Assembly (NCBI GenBank): GCA_963741615.1
Contig: CAVUIU010000018.1
Span: 62,001 to 126,000 of the forward strand
Length of the DNA: 64,000 nucleotides
Reading direction: 5' to 3'
Source of the DNA: UBA9676 sp963741615
GTDB lineage: Bacteria; Actinomycetota; Actinomycetes; Streptosporangiales; Streptosporangiaceae
The first letter of the stretch is position 1. Each line of letters begins with the position of its first letter. Positions 29,211-37,603 of this stretch are shown one piece after another. A program made the translations under genes and the position numbers. The notes beneath the pieces are model-generated. The model worked only from the letters and a program-made list of their open reading frames with translations. It was not told the origin of the DNA and did not search any database.

Positions 29211-30980
29211 ATGGCCGAAGCCAGTCAGGAATCCGCCGACCCAGGTGCGGCCGCGGCCCCGGACGGCGCCACGGGGGAGCAACCCGCCCGCCACGGCGGC
29301 GCGCAGGCGGTGGCCGCCGCCCGCCGGCACGGAGTGACCACGATGTTCACCCTCTCCGGCGGCCACGTGTTCCCGCTCTACGACGGGGCGGTCAAGGCGG
29401 ACCCGGCGATGCGGCTCGTCAACGTCAGGCACGAGCAGACGGCGGTGTTCGCCGCCGAGGCCACAGCGCGGCTCACCCGCCGCCCGGGCCTGGCGGTCCT
29501 GACCGCGGGCCCGGGGGTGACGAACGGCATCAGCGCGATCACCACGTCACATTTCAACGGCTCCCCGGTGGTCGTGCTTGCGGGCAGGGCACCGGATTAC
29601 CGCTGGGGATCGGGCAGCCTCCAGGAGATCGACCACCCGGTGCTGCTCACCCCGGTCACCAAGCGCGCCTGGACCGAGCATCAGGCCGCCAGCGTGGGCG
29701 CCGCCGTCGACGAGGCGTTCCGCATCGCAGCCACCCCGCACCGGGGACCGGTGTTCCTCGACTTCTCGCTGGAGGCTCTGTTCGGCGAGGCGCCTGCTGC
29801 CGCCCCGGACGGCACCGTGCCGCCGCCCGCTCCCGCCCCCGATCCCGCGGACGTGGATGCGATCGCCAGGCTGGTGGCCGCCGCGAGCCGCCCGGTGCTC
29901 GTGCTCGGCTCGGACACGTGGCTCGGCGGTGCGGAGGCCGCCGCCAGGGCGGCAGCGCAGGAGCTGCGGCTGCCCGTGATCACGAACGGCCAGGCGAGAG
30001 GCATCCTGCCCGCCGGGCACGACCTTCTGGTCACCAGGGCGCGGGCGATGGCCTTCCGGGAGGCGGACCTCGTGATCGTGGCCGGCACGCCGCTGGACTT
30101 CCGGCTTGGCTACGGGGAGTTCGGCGGCGGGAACGGCAGACCGCCGGCCCCGGTGGTCCACGTGGCCGACGCGCCGGACCAGATCGCCACGCACCGCCCG
30201 CTCGCCGCGTCCGCGGCAGGCGACCTGACGGCGTTCTTCACCGCCCTTCCCGCCGCGGCCCGTGCGTCCGCCGCGGCCCGTGCGCCCGGCGCAGCGGGTG
30301 CCGGGTCCGCGGCCGGCGGGCCCGTGTTTGGCTGGGAGGAAACCTGGCTGCCCCGGCTTCAGGCTGCCCGCGCCCAGGCTATGGCCGCCGACGGGGCCCT
30401 GCTGGCGAGCAACGCCGACCCGATCCACCCCATGCGCATCTACGGGGAGCTCGCCCGCCTGCTCGACGAGGATGCCGTCGTGATCGGCGACGGTGGCGAC
30501 TTCGTCTCGTACGCGGGCAAGTACGTCGAGCCGAAACGCCCCGGCGGCTGGCTTGACCCCGGCCCGTACGGCTGCCTGGGCACCGGCCTGGGCTATGCGA
30601 TCGCCGCCCGTATCGCGCGCCCCTCGGCGCAGGTGGTGCTGCTGCTGGGCGACGGTGCCGCGGGCTTCTCGCTGATGGACGCCGACACACTGGTGCGTCA
30701 CCGGCTGCCGGTGGTCATGATCTGCGGCAACAACGGCGCCTGGGGCCTGGAGAAGCATCCCATGCAGGCCCTGTACGGCTACGACGTGGCGGCGGATCTG
30801 CAGCCGCTGTGCCGCTACGACGACGTGGTCCGGGCCCTGGGCGGCGCCGGTGAGATGGTCACCCGCCCCGACGGTATCGAGCCCGCGCTGCGGCGGGCCT
30901 TCAGCTCAGGCGTGCCCTACCTGGTGAATGTGATCACCGACTCGACGATCGCCTACCCCCGGTCCACCACCGGCATCTGA
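29211..30980 (+). CDS. Thiamine diphosphate-dependent acetolactate-synthase-like enzyme
   Basis: Cytosolic enzyme of 589 residues in three domains. The PYR domain carries the catalytic Glu in VNVRHEQTAVFAAEA; the middle domain is a degenerate Rossmann fold (ARLVAAASRPVLVLGS); the PP domain has the cofactor motif LLGDGAAGFSLMDADTL ending in GNNGAWGLEKHP. It resembles the acetolactate synthase/oxalyl-CoA decarboxylase family annotated as acetolactate synthase in actinobacteria, but no regulatory subunit gene is adjacent, so branched-chain synthesis is not assured. ATG 29211 is used. A FlK-like thioesterase gene follows on the other strand. Confidence 0.85.
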   Translation: MAEASQESADPGAAAAPDGATGEQPARHGGAQAVAAARRHGVTTMFTLSGGHVFPLYDGAVKADPAMRLVNVRHEQTAVFAAEATARLTRRPGLAVLTAGPGVTNGISAITTSHFNGSPVVVLAGRAPDYRWGSGSLQEIDHPVLLTPVTKRAWTEHQAASVGAAVDEAFRIAATPHRGPVFLDFSLEALFGEAPAAAPDGTVPPPAPAPDPADVDAIARLVAAASRPVLVLGSDTWLGGAEAAARAAAQELRLPVITNGQARGILPAGHDLLVTRARAMAFREADLVIVAGTPLDFRLGYGEFGGGNGRPPAPVVHVADAPDQIATHRPLAASAAGDLTAFFTALPAAARASAAARAPGAAGAGSAAGGPVFGWEETWLPRLQAARAQAMAADGALLASNADPIHPMRIYGELARLLDEDAVVIGDGGDFVSYAGKYVEPKRPGGWLDPGPYGCLGTGLGYAIAARIARPSAQVVLLLGDGAAGFSLMDADTLVRHRLPVVMICGNNGAWGLEKHPMQALYGYDVAADLQPLCRYDDVVRALGGAGEMVTRPDGIEPALRRAFSSGVPYLVNVITDSTIAYPRSTTGI

Positions 30981-31034
30981 CCCGGTCAGCGGAACTGGCC
31001 TGGCCGGCCGCGGCGGGCCACCGGCAGCCCGCGG

Positions 31035-31050
31035 ACAGGTCACGACCTGT
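31035..31050. terminator. Perfect hairpin at the convergent gene ends
   Basis: ACAGGTC-AC-GACCTGT is a perfect 7-bp-arm palindrome overlapping the stop region of the thioesterase gene and 55 bp after the TPP enzyme stop. It is a possible bidirectional terminator. Confidence 0.4.
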
Positions 31051-31483
31051 GACCGGAGTTCGCCCTCGCCAGGAAGTTGTCGCGGTCCACCAGGACCCGC
31101 TCCACCGTGCCGGCGCCCACGACCAGATCCTCGTCGCCACCGTGGCCTGCGTCTGCGGGGCCTCCGTCAGCGCGGCGCCCGCTCTCGCGGGCGATGAAGC
31201 TGAACACCAGCCTGCGCCCGTCGACCTCGGTCAGTTCCGCTTCGACCACGAGTTCGGCACCCACCGGGCTGGGCCGCCGGTGCTCCAGCGACGCCGACGT
31301 GCCCACCGAGGTCATGCCCGGGGCCAGGTGCGGTGAGATGGCCGCCACGGTAGCCGCTTCCGCCAAGGCCAGCATCCGGGGTGTGGCGAGCACGGGCACG
31401 TTCCCGCTCCCGGCCGAGATCGCCGTGTCCGCATCGCTCACCACCGCGCTCACCGACGCCCGCTGCCCCGCCACAACTCCCAT
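31040..31483 (-). CDS. Thioesterase of the fluoroacetyl-CoA thioesterase (FlK)-like hotdog family
   Basis: 147-residue hotdog-fold protein. VPVLATPRMLALAEAATVAA and MTSVGTSASLEHRRPSPVGA are the FlK-type active-site stretches (T, E and H positions), and VEAELTEVDGRRLVFSFIAR is the central strand. It probably hydrolyses a small acyl-CoA; fluoroacetate specificity is not implied. A Gly/Asp-rich loop (RADGGPADAGHGGDED) interrupts the fold before the last strand. It is convergent with the TPP enzyme. Confidence 0.8.
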   Translation of the reverse strand: MGVVAGQRASVSAVVSDADTAISAGSGNVPVLATPRMLALAEAATVAAISPHLAPGMTSVGTSASLEHRRPSPVGAELVVEAELTEVDGRRLVFSFIARESGRRADGGPADAGHGGDEDLVVGAGTVERVLVDRDNFLARANSGHRS

Positions 31484-31630
31484 GCGATAACCCTAACGGC
31501 CCCGCGAGCGGCCGCCGTGCCGCCACCTGCGCCGGTTTTGCGACCATGATCGTGCCCGGCTTGCCCGGGTATGCGGGTGGCCCAATCCGTGCCGGGCCGG
31601 GGCGGCCATGGCGGGCTAGGCTGTCGCCCG

Positions 31631-31858
31631 ATGGATGACAGCCCGGCGTACTGCGACCACTGCGGGCTCCCGTCCGCCACGGCGGAGGGCGGGCACGGCC
31701 ACGAGAGGTGCCGGGCCGCGCGGGCGCTCGAGCCGCCCCGGTACTGCCCGCTGTGCGGCCGCCGCACGGTGGTCAAGGTGACCCCCCACAGCTGGTCCAG
31801 CCGCTGCTCCCGGCACGGCACGGCAACGGGGCGCGGCGACCCGGGGGAAGTCAGCTGA
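31631..31858 (+). CDS. bsaP: Biotin synthase auxiliary protein BsaP-like
   Basis: 75-residue protein with the conserved cysteine pattern of BsaP (related to M. tuberculosis Rv1590): YCDHCGLPSA, ERCRAARALEPPRYCPLCGR and VVKVTPHSWSSRCSRHG. BsaP is reported in corynebacteria to help BioB, probably through iron-sulfur cluster supply. In mycobacteria it sits directly after bioB; here it is 4.7 kb away but just before a biotinyl-carrier protein and a biotin carboxylase. ATG 31631 begins MDDSPAYCDHC. The last 8 bp overlap the convergent biotinyl-protein gene. Confidence 0.8.
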   Translation: MDDSPAYCDHCGLPSATAEGGHGHERCRAARALEPPRYCPLCGRRTVVKVTPHSWSSRCSRHGTATGRGDPGEVS

Positions 31859-32063
31859 TGGTCGCGATAAGGTCGCCCTCCTGGATGACATCCCCCTCCG
31901 CCACGTGCAGCTTGACCAGGGTGCCGGCCTCTTCCACCAGGACGGGGATCTCCATTTTCATCGACTCCAGGATGACCAGGGTGTCACCGTCCTCGACCTG
32001 GTCCCCTTCGGTGGCCACCACCTTCCAGACGTTGGCCACCATTTCCGCGCGGACTTCGGCCAC
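31851..32063 (-). CDS. Small biotinylated carrier protein (TB7.3/BCCP-like)
   Basis: Single biotinyl domain of about 70 residues with the biotinylation motif ESMKMEIPV, preceded by VVATEGDQVEDGDTLVIL and followed by GTLVKLHVAEGDVIQEGDLI. It lacks the Pro/Ala N-terminal tail of a classical BCCP and closely matches the mycobacterial TB7.3 biotinylated protein. GTG 32063 is chosen because TB7.3 starts at this point; the frame is open to 32102. It lies 73 bp downstream of accC on the same strand, so it may be the carboxylase partner. Confidence 0.88.
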   Translation of the reverse strand: MAEVRAEMVANVWKVVATEGDQVEDGDTLVILESMKMEIPVLVEEAGTLVKLHVAEGDVIQEGDLIATIS

Positions 32064-32135
32064 CCACCGCTCCTCTCCTCGCCATGCGCGGCACCGGGTC
32101 ACGATGCCGCCGCCATCATTGTGCTGCCACCGGGG

Positions 32136-33476
32136 TCAGGGACGCAGCCCCGCCACCACCGACGTGTCGTAATCGCCACTGACGAACGGCTCGCTCGTGA
32201 GCAGGTCAGCGTGGAACGGCAGGTTCGTCTTCGGCCCGGCGAGCCGGAAGGCGGCCACCGCATCCCGCGCCCGCCCCAGCGCCTCACCCCGGGTCTGCCC
32301 GTGCACGCACAGCTTGGCGAGCAGCGGATCGTAGAACGGTGTGACCGTATTCCCGGCCTCGTACCCGGCGTCTACCCGGATCCCCGGGCCGGCCGGCTCC
32401 TGCCACTCGGTGATCACGCCCGGGCTCGGCAGGAACCGCACCGGGTCCTCGGCGTAGATCCGCAATTCCAGCGCATGCCCGTCATGCCGGACGCCTGGCG
32501 GGTCGAAACTCACCGGCTCCCCCGAGGCGACAAGGAACTGCTGCTCAACAAGGTCAATGCCGGTGACCAGCTCCGTCACCGGATGCTCGACCTGCAGCCG
32601 GGTGTTCATCTCAAGGAACACGAACTCCTGGGTTATGACATCGAGCAGGAACTCCACGGTCCCCGCGCCCAGGTAGCCGACCACTTCCCCGGCCCGGACC
32701 GCCGCCGCGAGCAGTCGCTCACGCAACTGTGGGCCGACTCCGGGGGACGGGGTCTCCTCGGCGATCTTCTGGTGCCGCCGCTGGACCGAGCAATCGCGTT
32801 CGCCCAGGGTCACCACGCGGCCGTCGTTGAGCCCCATGATCTGGACCTCGACGTGCCGCGCCCGCTCGAGGTACCGCTCGAGCAGGATCGCGGGGCTGCC
32901 GAAAACCCGCTCGGCGCGGGTGCGGGCGGTCTCGAACGCGGCCCGCAGCGCCTCCGGGCTGGTGGCGGCGCCCATGCCGATCCCGCCCCCGCCCGCGGCG
33001 GCCTTGACCATCACCGGGTAGCCGATCCGCCCGGCCTCGGCGAGGGCGGCAGCAGCGTCGGTCACCGGCTCGGTGCTGCCCGCGGCGACCGGAACCCCGG
33101 CCTTGTCCATCAGGTTCCTTGCGTTGATCTTGTCGCCCATCTGCTCGATCGTCTGCGGCGCGGGGCCGACCCAGGTCAGCCCCTCGGCCAGCACCTGGTG
33201 AGCGAACGCGGCGTTCTCGGACAGGAAACCGTAGCCGGGGTGGACGGCGCCGGCGCCGCTCTGGCGGGCGGCGGCGAAGATGGCGTCTACGTTCAGGTAG
33301 CTCTGCGCCGGGTGCGGCGGGCCGATCAGCACGGCCTCGTCCGCCTCCCTGACGAAAGGAAGATCCGCGTCGGCCTCCGAGTAGACCGCCACGGCCCGGA
33401 TGCCGAGCCGGTGGGCGGTGGCGATGATGCGCCGGGCGATCTCGCCCCGGTTGGCGACAAGCACGGACTCCAGCAC
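32136..33476 (-). CDS. accC: Biotin carboxylase subunit of acetyl/propionyl-CoA carboxylase
   Basis: ATP-grasp enzyme of 446 residues that carboxylates biotin on its carrier. Motifs: the N-terminal domain start LESVLVANRGEIARRIIATA, the glycine-rich ATP loop KAAAGGGGIGMGAA, RDCSVQRRHQKIAEETPSP, and the active-site stretch FLEMNTRLQVEHPVTELVTG. Unlike most actinobacterial AccA proteins it has no fused biotinyl domain. The separate biotinyl protein downstream probably takes its place. ATG 33476. Confidence 0.93.
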   Translation of the reverse strand: MLESVLVANRGEIARRIIATAHRLGIRAVAVYSEADADLPFVREADEAVLIGPPHPAQSYLNVDAIFAAARQSGAGAVHPGYGFLSENAAFAHQVLAEGLTWVGPAPQTIEQMGDKINARNLMDKAGVPVAAGSTEPVTDAAAALAEAGRIGYPVMVKAAAGGGGIGMGAATSPEALRAAFETARTRAERVFGSPAILLERYLERARHVEVQIMGLNDGRVVTLGERDCSVQRRHQKIAEETPSPGVGPQLRERLLAAAVRAGEVVGYLGAGTVEFLLDVITQEFVFLEMNTRLQVEHPVTELVTGIDLVEQQFLVASGEPVSFDPPGVRHDGHALELRIYAEDPVRFLPSPGVITEWQEPAGPGIRVDAGYEAGNTVTPFYDPLLAKLCVHGQTRGEALGRARDAVAAFRLAGPKTNLPFHADLLTSEPFVSGDYDTSVVAGLRP

Positions 33477-33536
33477 CCAGGAAGCCTAATCGGTTCTGCC
33501 CGAAGGGCGAAGGGGGGCGGGGCGATCATGCCCCGC

Positions 33537-33836
33537 TCAGTACAGGCTGGCCCGTCGGCGGCCGACCACGTTGGACAGTGCCTCCACAACCCGGGGGTCG
33601 AATTCAGACGCCGTATCCAGCCGGAGCCGTTCCAGGGCGGTCGCGGCCTGGCAGGGGTCGGCGGACGCGCCGACCAGGTCGTCGAAGGCGTTGGCGGCCC
33701 GGATGATGCGGCTGCCGACGGGAGGCTCATCGTCGGGGCCGCGCCATGGCTGGCCCTGGCAGTGCACGATCTCGGCCACCCGGTCCAGCACGCCGGCCTG
33801 CCCGATCACGGCCCGTCCGGCACCGGCGCAGATCAT
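33537..33836 (-). CDS. C-terminal HD-GYP-like fragment protein
   Basis: 99 residues that match only the last part of HD-GYP phosphodiesterases: PPVGSRIIRAANAFDDLVGA (the segment after the GYP motif) and LDTASEFDPRVVEALSNVVG. The catalytic HD and HHE metal ligands are missing; in the place of the usual HHE the protein has IVHCQGQPW. It is either a truncated pseudogene or a small protein using the fold without catalysis. It lies between accC and rsrA on their strand. Confidence 0.6.
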   Translation of the reverse strand: MICAGAGRAVIGQAGVLDRVAEIVHCQGQPWRGPDDEPPVGSRIIRAANAFDDLVGASADPCQAATALERLRLDTASEFDPRVVEALSNVVGRRRASLY

Positions 33837-33927
33837 GACCTTGATGCCAGCGCGGCGGTAAACCCGTGATCACGATTAGTTACCCGCCGGTCCCGCGGAG
33901 TGGGGTCGGCGAGCGCGGGTGGGCAGG

Positions 33928-34212
33928 CTAATCCGCCCGGACCTCGCTGACTTCCAGCTCTACCTGTACCTGCTCGATGCGGGCCATCACCTTGGCCCGC
34001 AGTTCGGCCGGCACCGCGTCATACCCGCAGTACTTGTGCACCAGGTGCTTGACGACCTCTTCCAGGCCGTACTCGCGCAGGCACGGGCCGCACTCGTCGA
34101 GGTGCTGCCGGATCTTGGCACAGTCGGGGCTGTCGAGCTCCCCGTCCAGATACGAGTAGACCCGCTCCAGCACCTCGGTACAGGGCACTTCGTGAGGTTT
34201 CCCGCAGCTCAT
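33928..34212 (-). CDS. rsrA: Zinc-binding anti-sigma factor RsrA (mycothiol-system anti-sigma R)
   Basis: 94-residue redox-sensitive anti-sigma factor. The zinc-binding residues C11, H37, C41 and C44 (CTEV; QHLDECGPCLREYG) fall at the same positions as in Streptomyces coelicolor RsrA. Disulfide formation on thiol stress releases zinc and frees SigR. ATG 34212 overlaps the sigR stop by ATGA, so the two are translationally coupled. Regulation is through the SigR promoter upstream of sigR. Confidence 0.95.
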   Translation of the reverse strand: MSCGKPHEVPCTEVLERVYSYLDGELDSPDCAKIRQHLDECGPCLREYGLEEVVKHLVHKYCGYDAVPAELRAKVMARIEQVQVELEVSEVRAD

Positions 34213-34859
34213 CTCGCGTCCTTCCCGGCCGCGCGGGGCCCGCTCTCCGCCGGTGAGGGCTGCTCGGCGGCATCGGAGGCCACCCTGACAAGGCCGCTCT
34301 CGGCCGCGTAGTCCTGGAGCATCTCGCGCAGCTGCCGGCGCCCGCGGTGCAGGCGTGACATGACCGTGCCGATGGGCGTGCCCATGATGTCGGCGATCTC
34401 CTTGTACGCGAAACCCTCCACGTCAGCCAGGTAAACGGCGATCCGGAACTCTTCGGGCAGCTCCTGCAGCGCCCTCTTGACATCCGAGTCGGGCAGCCGC
34501 TCCAGCGCCTCGGCCTCGGCCGACTTCAGCCCCGCCGACGTGTGCGAGGCAGCCCTGGCCAGCTGCCAGTCCTCCACGTCCTCCGCACCGGCCCGCTGCG
34601 GCTCCCGCTGGCGCTTGCGGTACGTGTTGATGAAGGTATTGGTCAGGATCCGGAACAGCCACGCCTTCAGGTTCGTCCCCGGCTGGAACTGGTGGAACGA
34701 CGCGTAGGCCTTGGCGAAGGTCTCCTGAACCAGATCCTCCGCGTCGGCCGCGTTGCGTGTCATCCGCATCGCAGCTGAGTAGAGCTGGTCCAGGTATGGC
34801 AGCACGTCCTGCTCGAACCGCTTGCTCCGCTGCTCGAGTGTTTCAGGTACGGGACCCAC
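34209..34859 (-). CDS. sigR: ECF sigma factor SigR (thiol-oxidative stress)
   Basis: 216-residue ECF sigma factor directing thioredoxin, mycothiol and protein-quality genes. Region 2: DQLYSAAMRMTRNAADAEDLVQETFAKAY and NLKAWLFRILTNTFINTYRK. Region 4: LPEEFRIAVYLADVEGFAYK, EIADIMGTPIGTVMSRLHRG. GTG 34859 gives VGPVPETLEQR, the counterpart of MGPV in S. coelicolor SigR, and a GAGGGG site precedes it. The frame is also open to a GTG at 34991, 44 codons upstream, which would make a longer SigR-prime form from the SigR-dependent promoter, as known in Streptomyces. Confidence 0.95.
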   Translation of the reverse strand: MGPVPETLEQRSKRFEQDVLPYLDQLYSAAMRMTRNAADAEDLVQETFAKAYASFHQFQPGTNLKAWLFRILTNTFINTYRKRQREPQRAGAEDVEDWQLARAASHTSAGLKSAEAEALERLPDSDVKRALQELPEEFRIAVYLADVEGFAYKEIADIMGTPIGTVMSRLHRGRRQLREMLQDYAAESGLVRVASDAAEQPSPAESGPRAAGKDAR

Positions 34860-35000
34860 CCCCTCGGATGTTTGTGTCCCCGTGCGCCCACGGTAGCCGG
34901 ACAGGCCGAAGGATGCATGTCCCCCCCTGGCCGAACCGAAGGCGGCCGCCGCGGGTACGTCGTCCAAAGGCGGGTAGCTGGTTACGAGCACGCCCGGTGC

Positions 35001-35026
35001 AACATGGGCAGCCGCAGCTTCATTCC
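35001..35026 (-). promoter_or_regulatory. SigR-type promoter of sigR-rsrA
   Basis: On the minus strand GGAAT (35026-35022) is followed after exactly 18 bases by GTT (35003-35001), matching the GGAAT-N18-GTT consensus of SigR. The expected transcription start is within a few bases of the upstream GTG at 34991, so the autoregulated transcript could be nearly leaderless and make the extended protein. Confidence 0.85.
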
Positions 35027-35207
35027 GGGGCTGTCATCCCCGGAATGCTGCCAGCGGTACCGGTCCGGGCAGGTCAGGTGAGCACGGCGTGATGACGGGG
35101 AACACCGTGGGTAAGGGTTGCGCGGGAAGAGTCGCCCCCGTGACGCTCCGCCCCCCGGCACTCCGGTATTTCGCCGGTGGTGGCCCGCGTGGCCCGAGGC
35201 AGATGGA

Positions 35208-36017
35208 GTGCAGGTGTCGGCATCGGCGGCCAGCCCCCTGGCGGCTCTTGGCCCGGGGTCGCTCGCGGGTTACTGGCGTTTCCAGCAGGCCGTGGCCAGG
35301 GCACAACTGGCAGCATGGCTGCCGCCCCCCACCAGGCTGCTCGTCGACATCTCCGGGCCTTACGCGAGCGGCTCGGCGCAGGCGGCGGATTGCGGGCACA
35401 CCGTGCTCCGGGTCATCACCCCCCCGGCGGCGCCGGATCAAGCGGAGGCGGCCAGGCCCAGGCGGGGCAGGATCGTGCCGGTGGTGGCCGAATCCGCCAG
35501 CCTGGCCTTCCTCGCCGACGGCTGTGCCGACGGCGTCATAGCAGAGGACGGCGCGCTGTCACGGCAGCTGATGACCGAGGATCTGGCGGCGGAGATCACA
35601 CGTGTGCTCCGGCCGGGCGGGCAGCTGCTCGCGAGCGTGGACTCCCTCGTGCTGGGGATGGCGATCCTCGCCGAGCAGCACCGCTGGGCGAACCTCACCG
35701 ACCTGCCCCATGCCGAGGTGGTGCTCATCCCCTGGCCCGACGGCACCATCACCCGCTGTTTCGGCGTGAGCCAGTTCACCGAGCTGCTGACCGAAGCCGG
35801 CCTGGAAGTCGGCTGGGTCAGGCCCCGCACCGTGCTGTCGCCCTCGATGGTGGACCACGTGCTGCACCACAACCCGGCGGCGATCGCCCGCCTCGTGCGG
35901 GCCGAGCTCGCCGCCGGGCGGGACGGCGCGGACGGGGCGGACGGGCTCTTCCCGGCGGAATCCTTCGGGATCAGCCTGGTGGCCGCGGCACGCAAGCCGC
36001 CCGGTCCCGCGTCATGA
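35208..36017 (+). CDS. Class I SAM methyltransferase-like protein
   Basis: 269 residues with the second half of a Rossmann methyltransferase fold: ESASLAFLADGCADGVIAED (motif II-like), AAEITRVLRPGGQLLASVDS (motif III with RPGG) and VVLIPWPDGTITRCF. The usual motif I glycine loop is weak (LLVDISGPYASGS), so cofactor binding is not certain. GTG 35208 follows GGAG at close range and starts VQVSASAASPLAAL. It is divergent from sigR with no clear functional tie. Confidence 0.65.
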   Translation: MQVSASAASPLAALGPGSLAGYWRFQQAVARAQLAAWLPPPTRLLVDISGPYASGSAQAADCGHTVLRVITPPAAPDQAEAARPRRGRIVPVVAESASLAFLADGCADGVIAEDGALSRQLMTEDLAAEITRVLRPGGQLLASVDSLVLGMAILAEQHRWANLTDLPHAEVVLIPWPDGTITRCFGVSQFTELLTEAGLEVGWVRPRTVLSPSMVDHVLHHNPAAIARLVRAELAAGRDGADGADGLFPAESFGISLVAAARKPPGPAS

Positions 36018-36066
36018 CCGTCACCCAGCAATCGTGCACAACGAGGCTGGCGTCAAGGCCCGGGTA

Positions 36067-36414
36067 CTACCGGCTCCGGTCCCGCCTCGCCTGGCACTTC
36101 ACGCAGCGTGCGGCCTCGGGCCTGGCGTCAAGCCGTCCCTCGGGAATCGGCGAGTCACAGTCGGCGCACGTCCCATAGGTGCCGTGCTCGATCCGGTCAA
36201 GCGCGTCGGCCACCGCCTGGCGCTGGACCTTCGCGGCCGTCAGCACCGCCTGCATGCGGTCCGTCTCCGACAGGTTGGACCCGGCGTCCGCCGGATCTTG
36301 CGGGGAGTCCGCCCCCGACCGCTCCGCCGGCTGTTCCGCCTGCAGCACCGTGATGGACTTGTCGAGCTCGCCACGCATTTCTTCGAGGCGCTTACGCGCG
36401 ATAGCAGTGTCCAC
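36067..36414 (-). CDS. DksA/TraR-family zinc-finger protein
   Basis: 115-residue protein with an N-terminal helical hairpin (ARKRLEEMRGELDKSITVLQ, TAAKVQRQAVADALDRIEHG) and a C-terminal four-cysteine zinc finger, CADCDSPIPEGRLDARPEAA then CVKC. DksA-type proteins insert in the RNA polymerase secondary channel. Actinobacterial members lack the DxxDxA tip seen in DksA, and here the tip is not conserved. GTG 36414 is chosen because AAGGAGG stands 4 bases before it. Confidence 0.85.
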   Translation of the reverse strand: MDTAIARKRLEEMRGELDKSITVLQAEQPAERSGADSPQDPADAGSNLSETDRMQAVLTAAKVQRQAVADALDRIEHGTYGTCADCDSPIPEGRLDARPEAARCVKCQARRDRSR

Positions 36415-36607
36415 ACGTCCTCCTTCTGTTGGCAAGAGGCGAGCAGAGCAGGGCTCTCGGGGGCCTCCCGCCAGCGGGGCGACTCAGAAAAGCTTGAGCG
36501 GGGCGGTGCCGGGATGGCGGTACGGAACCCCGTTCCGGGGTGGCCGGATGACCATGGCCCACCCGCCCGGTGGGCCGGTCGCACCGTGCCCGGTGCCGTC
36601 GGTCACG

Positions 36608-37372
36608 TCAGTCATGGCTGGCTCCGGCCGGCTCGCGGGTCAGCGGCTCGACCAGGGCGGGGCCGTTGTTGCGCACGGCGTTGACGGCAGTGGAGACCGG
36701 GTAAGACGTCAGTCCGCCGGACACCGCGGGCGCGAGCAGCGTCATCAGATCGGCCCGGTCGGAATTGCCCGGGTCGAGCCAGTCCGTCCAGCGGGCGGGC
36801 TCGATCACCATCGGCATCCGGTCGTGGATCTTGCCGACGCTGTCCTCCGCCCGGGTGGTGATGATGGTGGCCGTCCACAGCCAGGCGCCCGGGTGGTCGT
36901 CGGGGTAGGACCTGTCCCGCCAGATCTCATACAGGCCGGCGAAGGCGAGCGGGCCGCCGTCGGCGCGGTGGATGAAGTAGGGCTGCTTGCGCACCCGCCC
37001 GTCCTCGGTCACCCGCTCCCACTCGTAGAAGCCGTCGGCGGGCAGCAGGCACCGGCGCCGGGCGAAAGCCTGCCGGAACGCCGGTTTGGAGTCCACCGTC
37101 TCCGCCCGCGCGTTGATCATGCGGCTGCCGATCTTGACGTCCTTGGCCCACGACGGCACCAGGCCCCAGCGGACCACCCGCAGTTCCCGCGCCACCTCCT
37201 GGGGAGGTGAGTCCGCGTGGCCACGGCTGCCGCGGGTGAGCACCGCGTAGACAGGCTTGGTGGGGGCGACGTTGTAGTCCGGCTCCAGCGACTCACTGAC
37301 GCGGTCGCGCTCGACGCGGAACTCGGCGAGGAGTTCCTCACGCTTGCGCGCTGACGCGTACCGGCCGCACAT
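36608..37372 (-). CDS. SOS response-associated peptidase (SRAP/HMCES-YedK family)
   Basis: 254-residue protein that forms a covalent shield on abasic sites in single-stranded DNA. The catalytic Cys2 directly follows the initiator Met (MCGRYASARKREELLAEF). Other SRAP landmarks are NVAPTKPVYAV, VVRWGLVPSWAKD, MINARAETVDSKPAFRQAF, CLLPADGFYEW and FAGLYEIW; the active-site His is expected in KIHDRMPMVI. ATG 37372 must be used, since Cys2 needs to be N-terminal after Met removal. Confidence 0.95.
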   Translation of the reverse strand: MCGRYASARKREELLAEFRVERDRVSESLEPDYNVAPTKPVYAVLTRGSRGHADSPPQEVARELRVVRWGLVPSWAKDVKIGSRMINARAETVDSKPAFRQAFARRRCLLPADGFYEWERVTEDGRVRKQPYFIHRADGGPLAFAGLYEIWRDRSYPDDHPGAWLWTATIITTRAEDSVGKIHDRMPMVIEPARWTDWLDPGNSDRADLMTLLAPAVSGGLTSYPVSTAVNAVRNNGPALVEPLTREPAGASHD

Positions 37373-37603
37373 GTCATCACCCTGTCGTCACGTGGGAGGC
37401 ATGAGAAATTCAGAAGAATGGGCTTTTCATAGCCCCGATCCCGGTATGCCAAACCTCGGCCGCCTGCCCGGAAGACTGTTTGTGCCCCGCGGGGGGCCAT
37501 CTACTCCGCGGCTGCGGAACTTTGCCGTGGCCCGGGCGCGGCGGTGCCCATGCGGCCGGTCGCGGAGGCTGGCGATCAAGCAGGCATGGCCTAGGCTCGC
37601 AGC

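Noticed and set aside
31905..33869. 654-codon open frame on the plus strand
   Set aside because: Antisense to accC and its biotinyl partner, whose motifs are unmistakable; no domain in the long frame.
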